Below, piece after piece: positions 12,786-21,127 of a stretch of 42,425 nucleotides of DNA. Position numbers and translations under genes: made by a program. This stretch comes from a virus. Under the pieces are notes generated by a model, which saw only the letters and a program-made list of their open reading frames with translations, was not told where the DNA came from and made no database searches. Location: the IMG/VR virus record IMGVR_UViG_3300046683_000310, positions 1 through 42,425 of that record, one strand, 5' to 3'. The stretch's first letter is position 1. Each line of letters opens with the position of its first letter.

Positions 12786-13381
12786 GGTTCCTCCTTAGTG
12801 ACGGCGACCTCCTCCGTTACCCGGTCCGGGGATGAGGGTTCCGGGGACGATCCCTCCACCGGCTGCGGCTCGGAGCTGCTTGACGTTGAAGGCGTTGATC
12901 TCGTGGGCGGGCTCGGCAAGTTCGTTGGCGCGTTCAAGGGCAGAGGCGATGCGTTCGAGAGCGGTCGCGATTCTCTCGGGGGGTAGGCCGAGCCGGGGGG
13001 CGAAATCATCCGATGCGTTATCAAGGATGGGCATTCGTCTTCCTCCTCCCTGTCGTTGGCTTCTTCTTCCGCGGTTGCGTGGTTGTCTTCGACCATCTGG
13101 TCCATGCAGGACGGACAGAGCAGCTGCGCGCGCGATGCGCTTTGCTGCGGCCCGTGCTCCGGACAGATGAGCGAGAGCGACGCGGTGGTCGGGATCTGAA
13201 CGCTGACGCCGTCCCCGACCTTGGCCGAGTTCGTGGCGTTGGGGTTGGGGAACGTCAGGCACGCGGTGCAGAAGCGATCCACCTGCCGATGATCGGTCAG
13301 CTCCCCGTGCTCATGGGCAGCACGGGGATACCGACCGGGACACAGAAACGAGGGGTGCAGATTCGCGAACGGATTCGTCAC
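12770..13381 (-). CDS. Zinc-binding hypothetical protein with a long overlapping C-terminus
   Basis: A 203-residue frame from GTG. Residues 1-115 look genuinely coding: cysteines in FCTACLTF, LICPEHG and LLCPSCMDQM suggest one or two zinc sites, followed by an acidic region. From about residue 116 the frame runs on the same strand across the whole of the gene at 12795-13034, and its sequence becomes Ser/Pro-rich and low in complexity. The tail may be real overlap coding, or the true product may end earlier through a frameshift. No recognised family. Confidence 0.5.
   Translation of the reverse strand: MTNPFANLHPSFLCPGRYPRAAHEHGELTDHRQVDRFCTACLTFPNPNATNSAKVGDGVSVQIPTTASLSLICPEHGPQQSASRAQLLCPSCMDQMVEDNHATAEEEANDREEEDECPSLITHRMISPPGSAYPPRESRPLSNASPLPLNAPTNLPSPPTRSTPSTSSSSEPQPVEGSSPEPSSPDRVTEEVAVTKEEPCSSS
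12795..13034 (-). CDS. Small hypothetical protein
   Basis: A 79-residue protein. The central helix RIATALERIASALERANEL is amphipathic and probably oligomerises. The tail is Gly-rich and ends GNGGGRRH. The ATG lies inside the upstream zinc-protein frame, with GGAGGAAG just before it as ribosome-binding site. The pattern of a short helix pair with a Gly-rich tail is common in small phage proteins of unknown role. Confidence 0.6.
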   Translation of the reverse strand: MPILDNASDDFAPRLGLPPERIATALERIASALERANELAEPAHEINAFNVKQLRAAAGGGIVPGTLIPGPGNGGGRRH

Positions 13382-13384
13382 AGG

Positions 13385-13645
13385 CTACGGGCGCTCGGCG
13401 TCCGCCTCGGTCTTGATCGCCGCGGCGTCGGTCTGACCCTGAGCGAGCGTCGTAGAGGCGGCGGTCAAGCCGTCAGCGATTTCCTGAAGATCCGCGGGAG
13501 AGACGGAGCCGGCGGCGATCAGCGCCTCGACGCGCTGAATTTCTGCTTCTAGGGCGGCCTTCCCCTCGGTGATGGCGGTATCGAGTGCCGTGGCCTGAGC
13601 TTGGAGAGCCGCGACCTGAGCCTTGATGGCGGTGACATCTGCCAT
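13385..13645 (-). CDS. Coiled-coil hypothetical protein
   Basis: An 86-residue, almost wholly helical protein with an alanine- and glutamine-rich heptad pattern from the start (AIKAQVAALQAQATALDTAI). A short loop SVSPADLQEIADGL is also seen in other phage coiled-coil proteins. A clear AGGAGAAAATC ribosome-binding site precedes the ATG. Likely a small oligomeric protein; role unknown. Confidence 0.7.
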   Translation of the reverse strand: MADVTAIKAQVAALQAQATALDTAITEGKAALEAEIQRVEALIAAGSVSPADLQEIADGLTAASTTLAQGQTDAAAIKTEADAERP

Positions 13646-13744
13646 GATTTTCTCCTGTCCTTTTAAGATCCGAATTAAAATCTCCCGAATTTCGTGGTCG
13701 AAGTGGTTGTGGTTGTGAATTTCTATTTTCGTGGGCCACCTCCA

Positions 13745-14038
13745 TCAGTGGTTCGTTGTGGTCGGCGCCTGCAGGATGCGGCTGATTTCCGCATTCTGTT
13801 GCACTTCCTTCATCCGATCCTTGGAGAGTCGCAGCTGGACGCCCTTCAGCATCCCCTCCCAGAAGATCATGTTGTCTCGCTGCCGGCCGGTCGCGCCGGA
13901 CGTGTCCAGCGCCCGGAAGATGTTCTCCGACATGATCTCCAAGAATTCGATCGCGTCCTCGGATGGGTCCGCGATCCCCTCGATGCGGGTTGCTTCGTTG
14001 ATGGCGAAGAAGAATTTCCTCGCGGTGTCGATGGCCAT
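13745..14038 (-). CDS. Hypothetical helical protein
   Basis: A 97-residue protein starting MAIDTARKFFFAINEAT, all helical with many charged residues and no recognised motif. A GGGAGGAAAACCG ribosome-binding site supports the ATG at 14038. It heads the leftward block and is divergent from the terminase genes, with only 40 bp between the two starts. Confidence 0.7.
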   Translation of the reverse strand: MAIDTARKFFFAINEATRIEGIADPSEDAIEFLEIMSENIFRALDTSGATGRQRDNMIFWEGMLKGVQLRLSKDRMKEVQQNAEISRILQAPTTTNH

Positions 14039-14058
14039 CGGTTTTCCTCCCTTTCTGT

Positions 14059-14064
14059 TAGACT
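14059..14064 (+). promoter_or_regulatory. Possible extended -10 before the terminase genes
   Basis: TGTTAGACT (14056-14064) fits the extended -10 pattern TGn-TAnnnT, 14 bp before the start of the small terminase gene. No -35 was seen. It is the only candidate for the start of the packaging operon. Confidence 0.3.
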
Positions 14065-14078
14065 CGAATGTAAACCCG

Positions 14079-14690
14079 ATGGCCGAGAACCAGCAAGCGG
14101 AAAGCGTTGCCACGACGGCTGATCCGTCCAAGCCGAACAAGCATCGCCGTATCCCCATGACCAAGGAGCAGCTGGAGGCTCGTCGCCAGTACCTCGCTCA
14201 GATTCGGGAAGAAATCGCGCTCGAAGCCGAGGAAGAGACGTTGCAAGGCGCGCGCCTCGCTGTGCGAACGCTCAAGGCGCTGGCCAAGAACGGGCGGGAT
14301 GAACGCGCCAAGTACAGCGCCGCGGCGAAGATCTTGGACATCGTGCTGCCCAAGTCCACCGGGCCGCTGGTCAACCTGTCCTTCGGCGGCAATTTCATCT
14401 CGCATCTGGGCCTGCCGCCACCACCCGACCGGCCCAACGCCTTGCCGGGCCCCATACGACGCGACCTTCTTCCCGAGCCGCAGATCATGCCGCGCCGGAT
14501 TGCCGCCGAAGAGACGGTGAGTGTGACGAAAATTGCTCCGGAGAGTGACAAACGAGGGCGGTTTTCCACGCAGGCGTCCATGATCGACGCGGGTTTCCGG
14601 ACCGTCGAGGATCCGCCGGCGCCCCGTGAGGCGCCCGTGCAGCCTCCGCGGGAGATCCCGGCGCTGCCTCCGATCGAGAAGTTGCCGTGA
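14079..14690 (+). CDS. Putative terminase small subunit
   Basis: A 203-residue protein directly upstream of the large terminase, overlapping it by 4 bases. Residues 25-90 are helical and charged (MTKEQLEARRQYLAQIREE), compatible with the DNA-recognition and oligomerisation parts of small terminases. The C-terminal third is Pro-rich, a likely contact for the large subunit. No sequence signature is decisive and the call rests on position. The weak ribosome-binding site leaves a later ATG (14158) possible. Confidence 0.55.
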   Translation: MAENQQAESVATTADPSKPNKHRRIPMTKEQLEARRQYLAQIREEIALEAEEETLQGARLAVRTLKALAKNGRDERAKYSAAAKILDIVLPKSTGPLVNLSFGGNFISHLGLPPPPDRPNALPGPIRRDLLPEPQIMPRRIAAEETVSVTKIAPESDKRGRFSTQASMIDAGFRTVEDPPAPREAPVQPPREIPALPPIEKLP

Positions 14691-16099
14691 AGTTCCGGGG
14701 GGCGATGGGCCCGTACGAGACCTACGTCCCCACGGCCCGGCAGCAGCTTTTTCACCAGATTCCAGCCGTCTCCGGGTGGCTCGTGAAGGGCTATATCGGG
14801 GCTCTGGGAGGCGGGAAATCGACCGCCTGCGAGCAGGAATTCATCGAATTGTGCCATCGGTTCCCCGGTGGGAGATCGGTCGCTACCCGGAAATCGGCTC
14901 AGGGGCGCGTCGAGCTGTCGGTGCTGGCGGATTTGAAGCGGCTGTTGCTGCCCGGCGGCCATGCGAAGTGGGTGGCCACCGACAACCTCTTCCTCTTCCC
15001 CAACGGGCACGAGGCGCACGTGATCCCCTCGGACAACCCCGAGCGCATCGGCTCGATGGAGATCACCCACTACTTCGTGCAGGAGGCGCAGGAGGTCACG
15101 GGCTCGATCTTCAAGACGCTGAATGCTCGTCTGCGCCACCCGGCCGGGCAGGTCAACGGGCAGCCGTATTACCGCGGGCTCTTCGACGCGCGCGGTGTGT
15201 CCCGCGGCCACTGGATCGTGGAAGATTTCATCAAGAAGGCGTGGGACGTGGACGCGCCCGCGCTGCAGCGGCCGCACGCAGAGAACCCTGACTGGGTCTA
15301 CATCAAGAGCCGGTCCGCGGACAACACCGAGCATCTTCCCGAGGGCTATATCGAGAGCCAGATCGAGCAGAACAAGGACAACCCGGCGTGGATCGACGTG
15401 TTCATCAAGGGCGAGATCGGAATCGAAGTAGAAGGGAGAGCCGTCTATGGAGATTCGTTCGATCCCGTCAAGCACGTGGCTGAGATCGCTGAAGACCCGA
15501 GTCTGCGGATCATGCGGGGGTGGGACTTCGGATACCGCGCCCCTGCCGTCCTCTGGTGCCAGTGGACTCGGTCTGGCCGTCTGTTGGTGCTTCGCGAGCT
15601 ATGCCCCAAGAACGTCTCGACCGATGGGCTCGTGGATCTGGCGCTGGCTCTTCAGGCAAACGAGTTCCCGCGGCGTGCGCCCGAGTTCTACGTGGACTAC
15701 GCCGATGCGGCCGGTGAAGCGGTCCAGTCCACCTCGTCCATGCGCGACCTCGAAATCCTCGAAGAACGTCTCGGCACCGCCGTCTACACCCGCAAGGCGT
15801 CCATCGAGTCGGGCTTGAACGTCGTGCGCTCGCTCATGACCAAGACGGTCAAGGAGCGCGGCGGCCTCGTGCCGCGGTTCGCCGTGGACATCAGCTGCAC
15901 CACCACGACCTCGGCGCTCAAGGGCTCCTATTCCTACCCTGAAGACAAGTTGAACGCGCCACCCCAGAAGGGCGGCCATTACGCGGCGACCTCCGACTGC
16001 CTGCGCTACATCGCGCAGCAGGTGGTCGAGGACGGGATGCAGGAAAGCTATACGGGCTACGGTTCCGGGCGTAGAGTAGGGGCGATCGGCAAATGGTAG
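14687..16099 (+). CDS. terL: Terminase large subunit
   Basis: A 470-residue packaging ATPase-nuclease. Walker A GALGGGKST at 38-46 (K44), Walker B-like THYFVQEAQEV with catalytic E133, then the RNase H-type nuclease with D280 (WDFGYRAP), D337/D340 (YVDYADAAGE) and D437 (HYAATSDCL). It powers DNA translocation into the prohead and cuts genome units. Length and motif order are normal. The start overlaps the small-subunit stop. Confidence 0.95.
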   Translation: MKFRGAMGPYETYVPTARQQLFHQIPAVSGWLVKGYIGALGGGKSTACEQEFIELCHRFPGGRSVATRKSAQGRVELSVLADLKRLLLPGGHAKWVATDNLFLFPNGHEAHVIPSDNPERIGSMEITHYFVQEAQEVTGSIFKTLNARLRHPAGQVNGQPYYRGLFDARGVSRGHWIVEDFIKKAWDVDAPALQRPHAENPDWVYIKSRSADNTEHLPEGYIESQIEQNKDNPAWIDVFIKGEIGIEVEGRAVYGDSFDPVKHVAEIAEDPSLRIMRGWDFGYRAPAVLWCQWTRSGRLLVLRELCPKNVSTDGLVDLALALQANEFPRRAPEFYVDYADAAGEAVQSTSSMRDLEILEERLGTAVYTRKASIESGLNVVRSLMTKTVKERGGLVPRFAVDISCTTTTSALKGSYSYPEDKLNAPPQKGGHYAATSDCLRYIAQQVVEDGMQESYTGYGSGRRVGAIGKW

Positions 16100-16419
16100 A
16101 GCCCATCTCGCGCGAGACCAAGCCCGAGCACTTCTCGGAACTGTCCGGCATCCGAACGCCGGCGGAGAGGATTCCTCTCTGCTACAGCTGCCCGAAACCT
16201 TCCGCGGGCGCGCAGATCTTGGACATGCTGCCCTACGCCAAGCAGGGCAACACGCTTATGACCGCGCGCTTCTTCTGCTCCGACTGCCACCCCGATCCCT
16301 TCTCCGTCATGTCCTCCGCGCTCTATCCGCACTATCAGGTGACGGAGCAAGGCGGCGGGACCTACCGGCTGATGCGCCTGACGCGAGAGCAGGCGATCGC
16401 CCGCGTGAAGAGAGGCTGA
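16093..16419 (+). CDS. Zinc-binding protein between terminase and portal
   Basis: A 108-residue protein with C30-x2-C33 (CYSC) and C62-x2-C65 (CSDC) forming a likely zinc site, and a beta-rich end. It overlaps the terminase stop by 7 bases and lies 4 bases before the portal gene, so it belongs to the packaging operon. Possibly an assembly or packaging accessory; function unknown. Confidence 0.7.
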   Translation: MVEPISRETKPEHFSELSGIRTPAERIPLCYSCPKPSAGAQILDMLPYAKQGNTLMTARFFCSDCHPDPFSVMSSALYPHYQVTEQGGGTYRLMRLTREQAIARVKRG

Positions 16420-16423
16420 ACCG

Positions 16424-18496
16424 ATGGCCCAGCCCGAGAGATTCTCCACCGACACCCCGCAAGACGTTTCGGTCCGCGGCCCGCGCGCGATGCCCGAACG
16501 CGGGCAAGGCGCCACCTTCGACCAGCCGGGCGATCTGGCCGGCGCGCGGCGGCGCGAGAACATCACGGCGATCTTCCAGAGCAACTTCCAGCTCGCGGAC
16601 CGCTACCGCGTCCCGGTCGAGGCGTTGTGGATTCCCAACTACCAGCAGTACCACGGCATGACGGAAGACTCCGGCAAGGCGCCGTGGCAGTCTCAGGTGC
16701 ATGTGCCGATGTCGGCGCAGGCGGTCGATCTGGCAGCCTCGCGCATCTGCTCGGTCATGTTCAATTCCGAGGACTGGTTCTCTACGCGCTCGCGCTCGCG
16801 CATGACGGATCGCCGGGCCGAGCGGGCCAAGAAGATCGTCCTCTGGCAATTCGACAAGGCGATGGCCGAAGATCCCGTGAATCAGGCGGTCAAGGACGCG
16901 ATGATCTGCGGCAACGGGATCATCAAGATCCACATCGCGTCCGAGGTCGATACCGTCACGGATACCGAGTGGACGCCGAATCCTTCGGCGGATCTTCTGG
17001 GGACGAAGATCGACATGGGCGGCCGGTGGGACTTCGTGGACAAGAGGGTGGAAGCCAAGAGGCTTCGGCTGGAGTCTCTGGTCCCGACCGACTTCTGGCT
17101 CGATCCCTCGGGCTTGAATCGCTGGGTGATCCAGCGCATCCGCCGCTCGCTCTCCGACGTGTGGGCGATGGCGAAGGATCAGTACGCCAGCGACGGCAAG
17201 ACGATCTTGCGCAAGGCGATCTACGACCCCGACGTTGTGCGGATGTGTACCGCGGGCGCGCGCGATCAGCGGCTGGATACGCAGGCGGCGATCATTCGCA
17301 ACGAGGTCTACAACGCGGTCGGGGATCAGACCGTGGACGTGTACGAGTTCTGGGGTGATCTGGTCGATCCGGCCAACGGCGTCACGCTCTACACCAACGT
17401 CTTCGCGACCTTCGTGAACAAGCAGTGGTGCGTGCGGATGCCCCAGAGGAACCCCTTCTACCACCGCTCCAACCCCTACATCTTCATCCGGGCGAAGGTG
17501 CTGCCCCACCAGCTCTACGGCTACGGCCTGCTTGGCCAGACGGTCAAGCTGCAGGCGGAGATGGACCGGGTGCTGCAGGCCATCATCGACAAGATCCATC
17601 TCTCCGTCTCGATGCTGGAGGCGGACGACACCGCGATGCGCAACCCCGAAGAGATCATGGGGGACCACCCGCGGATCGTGCCGGGGAAGATCTGGAGGAA
17701 GAAGGGCGGGCCTGATCGGCAGATCTTCCGCCGCGTCGAGGGCTTCGAGCCCCCGAACGAGTGGGAGCTGCAGGCGTACCAGCTTCTCCAGACGGCTTTC
17801 CAGATGTTCGCCCAGAACAACGAGTTCGCCTCCGGCCAGACGCTGACCACCAACCGGAAGACGAAGGAAGAGGTTCAGGCGCGGACCTCCGCAGCGCAGC
17901 AGAATTTCAACGACGCCGCGCAGTACATCGAGAAGACGGCGCTGACCCCGCTGGTCAATCGGATCTACCAGCTCACGATGCAGTTCGAGGAGGACTTCAA
18001 CGATCCGGGGCTGATGGATCTCTTGTCGGATTCGCCCGAGGATCAGCAGGCGGTGTCGTCGCTCTCCAACATGAGCGCCGCGGAGCGGTGGAACGCGATG
18101 CGGCTGGATACGGAGTTCGAGGTCAACGGCGTCACGCGCGAGGTCACGCGGCAGAACCTGCTCTCCAGCCTCCAGTCCTTCTTGGCCATGATCCAGAACG
18201 ATCAATCTCTGGCGATGCTCTTGGATAAGCGGTGGGAGCTGCGGCAGATCCTGCAGGCGTTCGAGTTCGGTCAGGAGGCGGTGCTTCCGGAGGCCGACGC
18301 GATGCTGCAGGCGCAGCAGACCGCGATGTTGAACCAGATCCAGAACCCGCAGCCGCAGGGCGAAGCACCGGGCGGCGCACCGCAGCCGGGGCAGGAGGGC
18401 GTGCCCGGAATGCCCGGTCAACAGATGGCCGGGCAGAACCCCCACAACGGCCGGCAGGCTCTGGCAGCGCAGGCCCGCCGACCGCCGCAGGGATGA
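16424..18496 (+). CDS. Portal protein
   Basis: A 690-residue protein of the size and position of podovirus portals, which form the dodecameric ring at the head vertex through which DNA passes. The body shows portal-like features: long helices, the GYGLLGQTVKLQAEMDRVL stem segment, and a Gln/Pro/Gly-rich C-terminus (from about 640). It follows the terminase and precedes the scaffold and capsid genes. The assignment relies on length, context and overall pattern. Confidence 0.85.
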   Translation: MAQPERFSTDTPQDVSVRGPRAMPERGQGATFDQPGDLAGARRRENITAIFQSNFQLADRYRVPVEALWIPNYQQYHGMTEDSGKAPWQSQVHVPMSAQAVDLAASRICSVMFNSEDWFSTRSRSRMTDRRAERAKKIVLWQFDKAMAEDPVNQAVKDAMICGNGIIKIHIASEVDTVTDTEWTPNPSADLLGTKIDMGGRWDFVDKRVEAKRLRLESLVPTDFWLDPSGLNRWVIQRIRRSLSDVWAMAKDQYASDGKTILRKAIYDPDVVRMCTAGARDQRLDTQAAIIRNEVYNAVGDQTVDVYEFWGDLVDPANGVTLYTNVFATFVNKQWCVRMPQRNPFYHRSNPYIFIRAKVLPHQLYGYGLLGQTVKLQAEMDRVLQAIIDKIHLSVSMLEADDTAMRNPEEIMGDHPRIVPGKIWRKKGGPDRQIFRRVEGFEPPNEWELQAYQLLQTAFQMFAQNNEFASGQTLTTNRKTKEEVQARTSAAQQNFNDAAQYIEKTALTPLVNRIYQLTMQFEEDFNDPGLMDLLSDSPEDQQAVSSLSNMSAAERWNAMRLDTEFEVNGVTREVTRQNLLSSLQSFLAMIQNDQSLAMLLDKRWELRQILQAFEFGQEAVLPEADAMLQAQQTAMLNQIQNPQPQGEAPGGAPQPGQEGVPGMPGQQMAGQNPHNGRQALAAQARRPPQG

Positions 18497-18631
18497 TCAG
18501 ACCCGCCCGGCCACGTAGAGACGGAGCAGCCGCAGGACCACCGCCCGGATGGTCTGTCGGTCTCGCGCCGCCCGCACCTTCACCTTCGCCCAGAGGTCGG
18601 GGTCGATCCCTCGAATCAGGAACGTCTTCAT
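18497..18631 (-). CDS. 44-residue ribbon-helix-helix protein
   Basis: The short product MKTFLIRGIDPDLWAKVKVR plus RQTIRAVVLRLLRLYVAGRV has the strand, helix and helix of a minimal RHH repressor, similar to FitA/antitoxin-type N-terminal domains. Its stop is directly adjacent to the portal stop on the other strand. The start overlaps the upstream gene's stop. Candidate regulator of this inserted cassette or of the surrounding virion operon. Confidence 0.7.
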   Translation of the reverse strand: MKTFLIRGIDPDLWAKVKVRAARDRQTIRAVVLRLLRLYVAGRV

Positions 18632-19068
18632 GGTTTGCTCCAGTAGCCGTAGACGCAGCGGGTACCGCCGCGCGACGGGTTGCTGAGATCGTGGATCGCG
18701 CCGTAGATCACGGCGACCATGTGCTTCGAGAGCTGGACGATCAGCGGTTTGTTGGGCAGCTCGCCGGCCTTCAGGTGGACCTTCGTTCCTTGGCCGATGA
18801 ACATGGTCGGGGTCCACTTCCACCCGAGTTCGGTCAGATAGGCTCGCGTCGTCTTCTTGTGCATCCCGGTCCGGGCGGAGGACCGGGAACGTGCCCGACG
18901 CGGCACGCGCTCCTTTTTCGACACTTCGTTCAGCTCGTTGTAGACCTCGGTGTAGGGACGCTGCGTAGCGATCGCGATGGCTCGACACACGCAGTCTCCA
19001 GTGGTGCCCTTGAAGCCGGCGGCCTTCCGGCCGCCGTCGTCGTAGACGAAATGAAGGGCGGGGCTCAT
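18628..19068 (-). CDS. Papain-fold cysteine-peptidase-like conserved protein
   Basis: A 146-residue protein. GTTGDCVCRAIAIAT with a candidate nucleophile Cys, LSKHMVAVIYGAIHDL with His and Asp, and the end GGTRCVYGYW are features of a conserved bacterial/phage family that looks like a small papain-type peptidase. The activity is not established. It is the middle gene of the leftward cassette between portal and scaffold, and both ends overlap its neighbours. Confidence 0.7.
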   Translation of the reverse strand: MSPALHFVYDDGGRKAAGFKGTTGDCVCRAIAIATQRPYTEVYNELNEVSKKERVPRRARSRSSARTGMHKKTTRAYLTELGWKWTPTMFIGQGTKVHLKAGELPNKPLIVQLSKHMVAVIYGAIHDLSNPSRGGTRCVYGYWSKP

Positions 19069-19454
19069 CGCCCCGCCTCCTTCTTCTTCAGCATGAAGCC
19101 CGGCTTGATCCCTCGCTCCTTCAGGCTCTGGGCGACCTCCTTGCCGTGCCTGCTCCGCGACTTCGCCGTGAGCGCGTCCCGCTGTCTCGCGATCACGTTG
19201 GCGACCTGCGGCGGGATCACCAGTCTCACGTGCTCTCCGGCGCCGGTCATTTCCAAGAAGATCGTGTCTCCCCTCTCGCTCTGGCGGAACGTCCGGACGA
19301 TGAAGGTCCTAGCTCCCCCGACGCCCATCAGCGGGATCGTCTGAGTGATGGAAGGGCTGGTCCTGATAACGTCCGGCAGATCGTGAAGAGAGCCGAGGGA
19401 GCGATCGTAATGATCCGGCATCTGACCCGAGGGTTGATCCGTGTTTCCGTTCAT
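19065..19454 (-). CDS. Conserved hypothetical protein
   Basis: A 129-residue protein. The central part (GGARTFIVRTFRQSERGD, then FLEMTGAGEHVRLVIPP) followed by VIARQRDALTAKSR and a basic tail is recalled from a conserved protein of bacteria, plasmids and phages without known function. A GGAGGTAGG ribosome-binding site lies upstream. First gene of the leftward cassette, so a promoter should lie in 19455-19500. Confidence 0.65.
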   Translation of the reverse strand: MNGNTDQPSGQMPDHYDRSLGSLHDLPDVIRTSPSITQTIPLMGVGGARTFIVRTFRQSERGDTIFLEMTGAGEHVRLVIPPQVANVIARQRDALTAKSRSRHGKEVAQSLKERGIKPGFMLKKKEAGR

Positions 19455-19481
19455 GGCCTACCTCCTGATTATCATCATATC

Positions 19482-19489
19482 ACACGTGT
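19482..19489. promoter_or_regulatory. Palindrome in the divergent gap upstream of the inserted cassette
   Basis: ACACGTGT is a perfect 8-bp palindrome that overlaps TTGACA (minus strand, 19486-19491), a possible -35. A GATAAT hexamer follows after only 13 bp, which is short for a standard promoter. The gap (19455-19516) is AT-rich and must hold the signals for the leftward cassette and perhaps the rightward gene. Confidence 0.4.
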
Positions 19490-19516
19490 CAAGTGCCATC
19501 ATTTGGGGGTGATCTC

Positions 19517-19855
19517 ATGATCAAGGTCTACAAGGTCTGGGGGATCAAGAGGCTGCACAGCGGAGCCCCGATTCGGGCGGTGGTGCTTGCCGATAGCGTT
19601 GCGGAGGCTTTGGACCGCATCCGTTTGGTCGGGGCGGTAGACGCGACCGACGCGCACACGGATGAGAGCCACAGCCTCGATCTGGAGAAGGCGCCGCACT
19701 GGATCTTGATCGAGGACGAGTGCTCCTATTCGGCCTGCCAAACGCAGGCGGTCCCGACGACGCCGGCCACCCTTGAACCCGACGCCGCGCCGCCCGCACC
19801 GACCCGCGCCCGCACCTCGCGGGTTTCGCGTGCGGCGGTCAAGAAGCGGAAATGA
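19517..19855 (+). CDS. Hypothetical protein with basic tail
   Basis: A 112-residue protein starting MIKVYKVWGIKRLHSG, an alpha/beta N-terminal domain (1-75), then a Pro/Thr-rich linker and a strongly basic end (SRVSRAAVKKRK). GGGGGTGATCTC before the ATG is the ribosome-binding site. The stop overlaps the next start. It resumes the rightward virion operon after the reverse cassette. Function unknown. Confidence 0.65.
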   Translation: MIKVYKVWGIKRLHSGAPIRAVVLADSVAEALDRIRLVGAVDATDAHTDESHSLDLEKAPHWILIEDECSYSACQTQAVPTTPATLEPDAAPPAPTRARTSRVSRAAVKKRK

Positions 19856-20475
19856 CGCCGCAACGCGCCGCCGAGCTGGCCGCCGAGCTGGGGCTGGACG
19901 CTCCGCCCCCGCCGCGGTACGACGATCTGCCCGAAGAGAACCCGGAGACGCCCAACTGGGTGCGGCCGAAGTTCTTAAAGGCTCTCCAGCTGGTCGATCA
20001 GATCGAGACGTGGGCCTTCGAGAAGTTCATCCCGTCCGTTTGCGAGATCGACCACAACATCGACGCCCACGTGCAAGGGCCGCCGGAGCTGCATTTCGCC
20101 GTCTGCATTCGGACGGATCGGCCGCCCCCATCGAATAAGCGGATCGCCAACGCCACGAAAATCAAGCCCGACGACACCGGGGTGGACAATTTCTACCGCT
20201 GGCTGGGGGTGGAAATCGCCAACCAGTACCGCGGTCTGGGCGCCCGGAAGATGGGGGTGCCGCTGATCTTCCGAACCAAGGGCAGCCGGTTCAAGCCGTG
20301 GATCGTTCCCTACGTCGGCGCGATCGTGAAATTCGACCGGACGCCCGCTGCCGGGCTGAAAATGGACGATATGGTGGCTGACGTGGGGGTCATGGTCCCT
20401 GCCGGGACGCACGTGAAACCCTCGCACGTCTTCGTGCCGATGAACCCTTCCCCGGTAGAAAACCCCGAGGACTGA
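19852..20475 (+). CDS. Hypothetical protein in the virion operon
   Basis: A 207-residue protein. The N-terminal 30 residues are Pro-rich; the remainder is a mixed alpha/beta domain with no motif recognised (for example FEKFIPSVCEIDHNIDAHVQ). Overlaps the previous gene (ATGA). It might be a head assembly or virion component, judging only from its position upstream of the scaffold. Confidence 0.65.
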   Translation: MTPQRAAELAAELGLDAPPPPRYDDLPEENPETPNWVRPKFLKALQLVDQIETWAFEKFIPSVCEIDHNIDAHVQGPPELHFAVCIRTDRPPPSNKRIANATKIKPDDTGVDNFYRWLGVEIANQYRGLGARKMGVPLIFRTKGSRFKPWIVPYVGAIVKFDRTPAAGLKMDDMVADVGVMVPAGTHVKPSHVFVPMNPSPVENPED

Positions 20476-20551
20476 CGAAAACTGCTTGCAACGGTGACAG
20501 AAAAGCGTACCCTGATGCCGAGAACATCTGAAAAACTGACAGGAGGCAGCG

Positions 20552-20830
20552 ATGTCGCTCCCGACCGCGCGTAAAGACTCCAACGCTCCCGACTCCAACA
20601 CCGACAATTCGCCGTCCACTGGCGAGCTGGGCATGGTCGGGTTTACCAAGGTGGACTACTCGAAGTTCAAGCCGGCAACGTCCAACGACGACATCGGCTC
20701 GACCGGCTCCAACGGTGCGTGGAGCATGGGCAACGACGGGACCAGCGCCTCCGCCTACAAGCTGCAGGCGAAGGTATGGGACAGCGAGACGCCGGACCTC
20801 GGGCCCGCGGTGAAGGGGCAGGGAAAGTAG
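20552..20830 (+). CDS. Small hydrophilic virion-operon protein
   Basis: A 92-residue Ser/Asn/Asp-rich, probably disordered protein with several short repeats of the type N-D-(D/G)-x-(G/T). A clear GGAGG ribosome-binding site precedes it. In the 76-bp gap upstream, TTGCAA and TACCCT (16 bp apart) could form a weak promoter. Function unknown. Confidence 0.65.
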   Translation: MSLPTARKDSNAPDSNTDNSPSTGELGMVGFTKVDYSKFKPATSNDDIGSTGSNGAWSMGNDGTSASAYKLQAKVWDSETPDLGPAVKGQGK

Positions 20831-21127
20831 ATGTCCGGATTCGATCCGGACGCTTCCAAGGACGCCTGCGTCCGCGGATTCACTTCCTGCGACCCGGACG
20901 ATCTTCCTGCGGAGATTCCATCGCGTGCGCTCGCGGACAACCTCGACAACAAGAAAGAGGTCACTGGCGCGATGCGCACCGGACGATTCGGCACATTCCA
21001 AGAGAAGAACGAGAATTCGCGAGTCTCGGCGTACAAGAGCGTCCAGTTCGGCAACAAGGCCGCCTCTCAGGACGCGGAAGACGACAACGTGCCCGACGTT
21101 GGGGACTACACCGACAATGGAGAGTAA
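20831..21127 (+). CDS. Small hydrophilic virion-operon protein
   Basis: A 98-residue acidic protein (many Asp, Asn and Glu) beginning MSGFDPDASKDACVRGF. Its style resembles the preceding protein, including a shared V-(S/T)-A-Y-K segment (SRVSAYKSVQFGNKA against ASAYKLQAK). The start codon directly follows the previous stop. Possibly a pair of related small proteins. Confidence 0.6.
   Translation: MSGFDPDASKDACVRGFTSCDPDDLPAEIPSRALADNLDNKKEVTGAMRTGRFGTFQEKNENSRVSAYKSVQFGNKAASQDAEDDNVPDVGDYTDNGE

Noticed and set aside
16307-18445. 712-residue reading frame on the minus strand across the portal gene
   Set aside because: It is the mirror of the portal coding frame in GC-rich DNA: Leu/Arg/His-rich composition, no ribosome-binding site, and the plus-strand portal is clearly coding.
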